The notes under the pieces: model-generated | Databases searched by the model: none | What the model was told of the DNA's origin: nothing | Seen by the model: only the letters and a program-made list of their open reading frames with translations | Shown here: piece after piece, positions 4,778 through 5,309 of the stretch | Layout of the letters: each line of letters opens with the position of its first letter | Numbering within the stretch: the first letter of the stretch is position 1 | Translations under genes and position numbers: made by a program | From: Ktedonobacterales bacterium | GTDB taxonomy: Bacteria > Chloroflexota > Ktedonobacteria > Ktedonobacterales > JADMIN01 | DNA: 5,309 bases | NCBI GenBank assembly: GCA_015478575.1 | Contig: JADMIN010000235.1 | Span: forward strand, 1-5,309 | Direction of reading: 5' to 3'

Positions 4778-5309
4778 ATGATCGAGCGCTACACACGGCC
4801 TGAGATGGCGCGCGTCTGGTCGGAGGAGCATAAGCTCGATATCTGGCTCCGGATCGAGTTGCTGGTCTGTGAGGGCTGGGTACGTGAAGGGGCGATCACT
4901 GACGAGGAGATGGCGAAGCTGCGCAATGCCACCTATGACCTTGCGCGGGCACGCGAGATCGAGCGCGAGACGCACCACGATGTCATCTCCTTTTTGCGCT
5001 CGGTGCAGGAGCGGCTGGGACCGGAGGGGCGCTTCCTGCACCTGGGGTTGACCTCCTCTGACGTGCTGGATACCGCGCTGGGTGTGCAGCTCACGCAGGC
5101 GGGCGCGCTCTTGCGTGAGGCGCTCGATGCCTTGCATGAGACCGTCTCGCTGGCGGCGGTGCGCTATCGCACGACGCTGATGGTTGGCCGCACGCACGGC
5201 ATCCACGCCGAGCCGACGACCTTCGGGTTCAAGTTGGCGATGTGGGTGGATGAGCTGCGGCGCGCCCGCAGCCGCCTGGACGCGGCGCGCGACGATATCG
5301 CCGTGGGGG
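4778..5309 (+). CDS. purB: Adenylosuccinate lyase PurB (3' truncated)
   Basis: Cleaves SAICAR to AICAR and adenylosuccinate to AMP, each releasing fumarate, in purine biosynthesis in the cytoplasm. The window contains the first 177 codons and then ends; the full enzyme is usually about 430-450 residues. The N-terminus MIERYTRPEM is typical of the B. subtilis type. His67 in THHD (65-68) and His140 in GRTHGIHAEPTTFG (137-150) match, with a one-residue offset, His68 and His141 of the B. subtilis enzyme, both catalytic. TSSD (92-95) is the expected substrate-binding segment. The flexible signature loop lies past the window edge, so completeness cannot be judged. ATG 4778 follows a strong ribosome site (GGAGGAG, 4766-4772, 5 nt spacing). 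The 31-nt gap to the preceding gene, without a visible terminator, suggests co-transcription. Confidence 0.97.
   Translation, partial: MIERYTRPEMARVWSEEHKLDIWLRIELLVCEGWVREGAITDEEMAKLRNATYDLARAREIERETHHDVISFLRSVQERLGPEGRFLHLGLTSSDVLDTALGVQLTQAGALLREALDALHETVSLAAVRYRTTLMVGRTHGIHAEPTTFGFKLAMWVDELRRARSRLDAARDDIAVG

Overview
The window looks like a piece of a high-GC bacterial chromosome carrying ordinary metabolic and housekeeping genes, all read on the + strand. The style of the proteins and the uncharacterised protein upstream of purB make me favour Chloroflexota, possibly Ktedonobacteria. That placement is an inference from memory of the families, not something the sequence proves. I see no rRNA, tRNA, CRISPR array, transposase or phage gene.

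Layout. Positions 1-471 have no convincing gene. They hold a 13-bp tandem repeat, a long-range inverted repeat and a likely promoter. Next come galT (472-1443) and galK (1463-2710), 19 nt apart, encoding the uridylyltransferase and kinase of the Leloir galactose pathway. The stretch 2711-3191 holds a doubtful 67-residue reading frame, GC-rich inverted repeats and a textbook promoter (TTGACA, 18 bp, TATAAT). That promoter opens a leader of about 270 nt before greA (3192-3710), the transcript-cleavage factor of RNA polymerase. Two strong hairpins and a weaker third follow greA. A second good promoter (TTGACG, 17 bp, TATACT) then reads into an uncharacterised 260-residue protein (3964-4746) and, 31 nt later, the first 177 codons of purB (4778 to the window edge).

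How the parts work together. galTK form a two-gene operon: GalK makes galactose-1-phosphate and GalT exchanges it with UDP-glucose. galE is not in the window. greA appears to be a separate unit with its own strong promoter, a long untranslated leader and its own terminators. The uncharacterised gene and purB look like one transcription unit.

The most interesting point is the start of that last unit. Just downstream of its -10 box lies a GAAC-N4-GTTC palindrome that fits the Gram-positive type LexA (SOS) box, overlapping the expected transcription start. If real, it would place an unknown protein with a long, basic, aromatic-free tail, and perhaps purB, under DNA-damage control. The long greA leader and the structured galK-greA spacer are secondary points.
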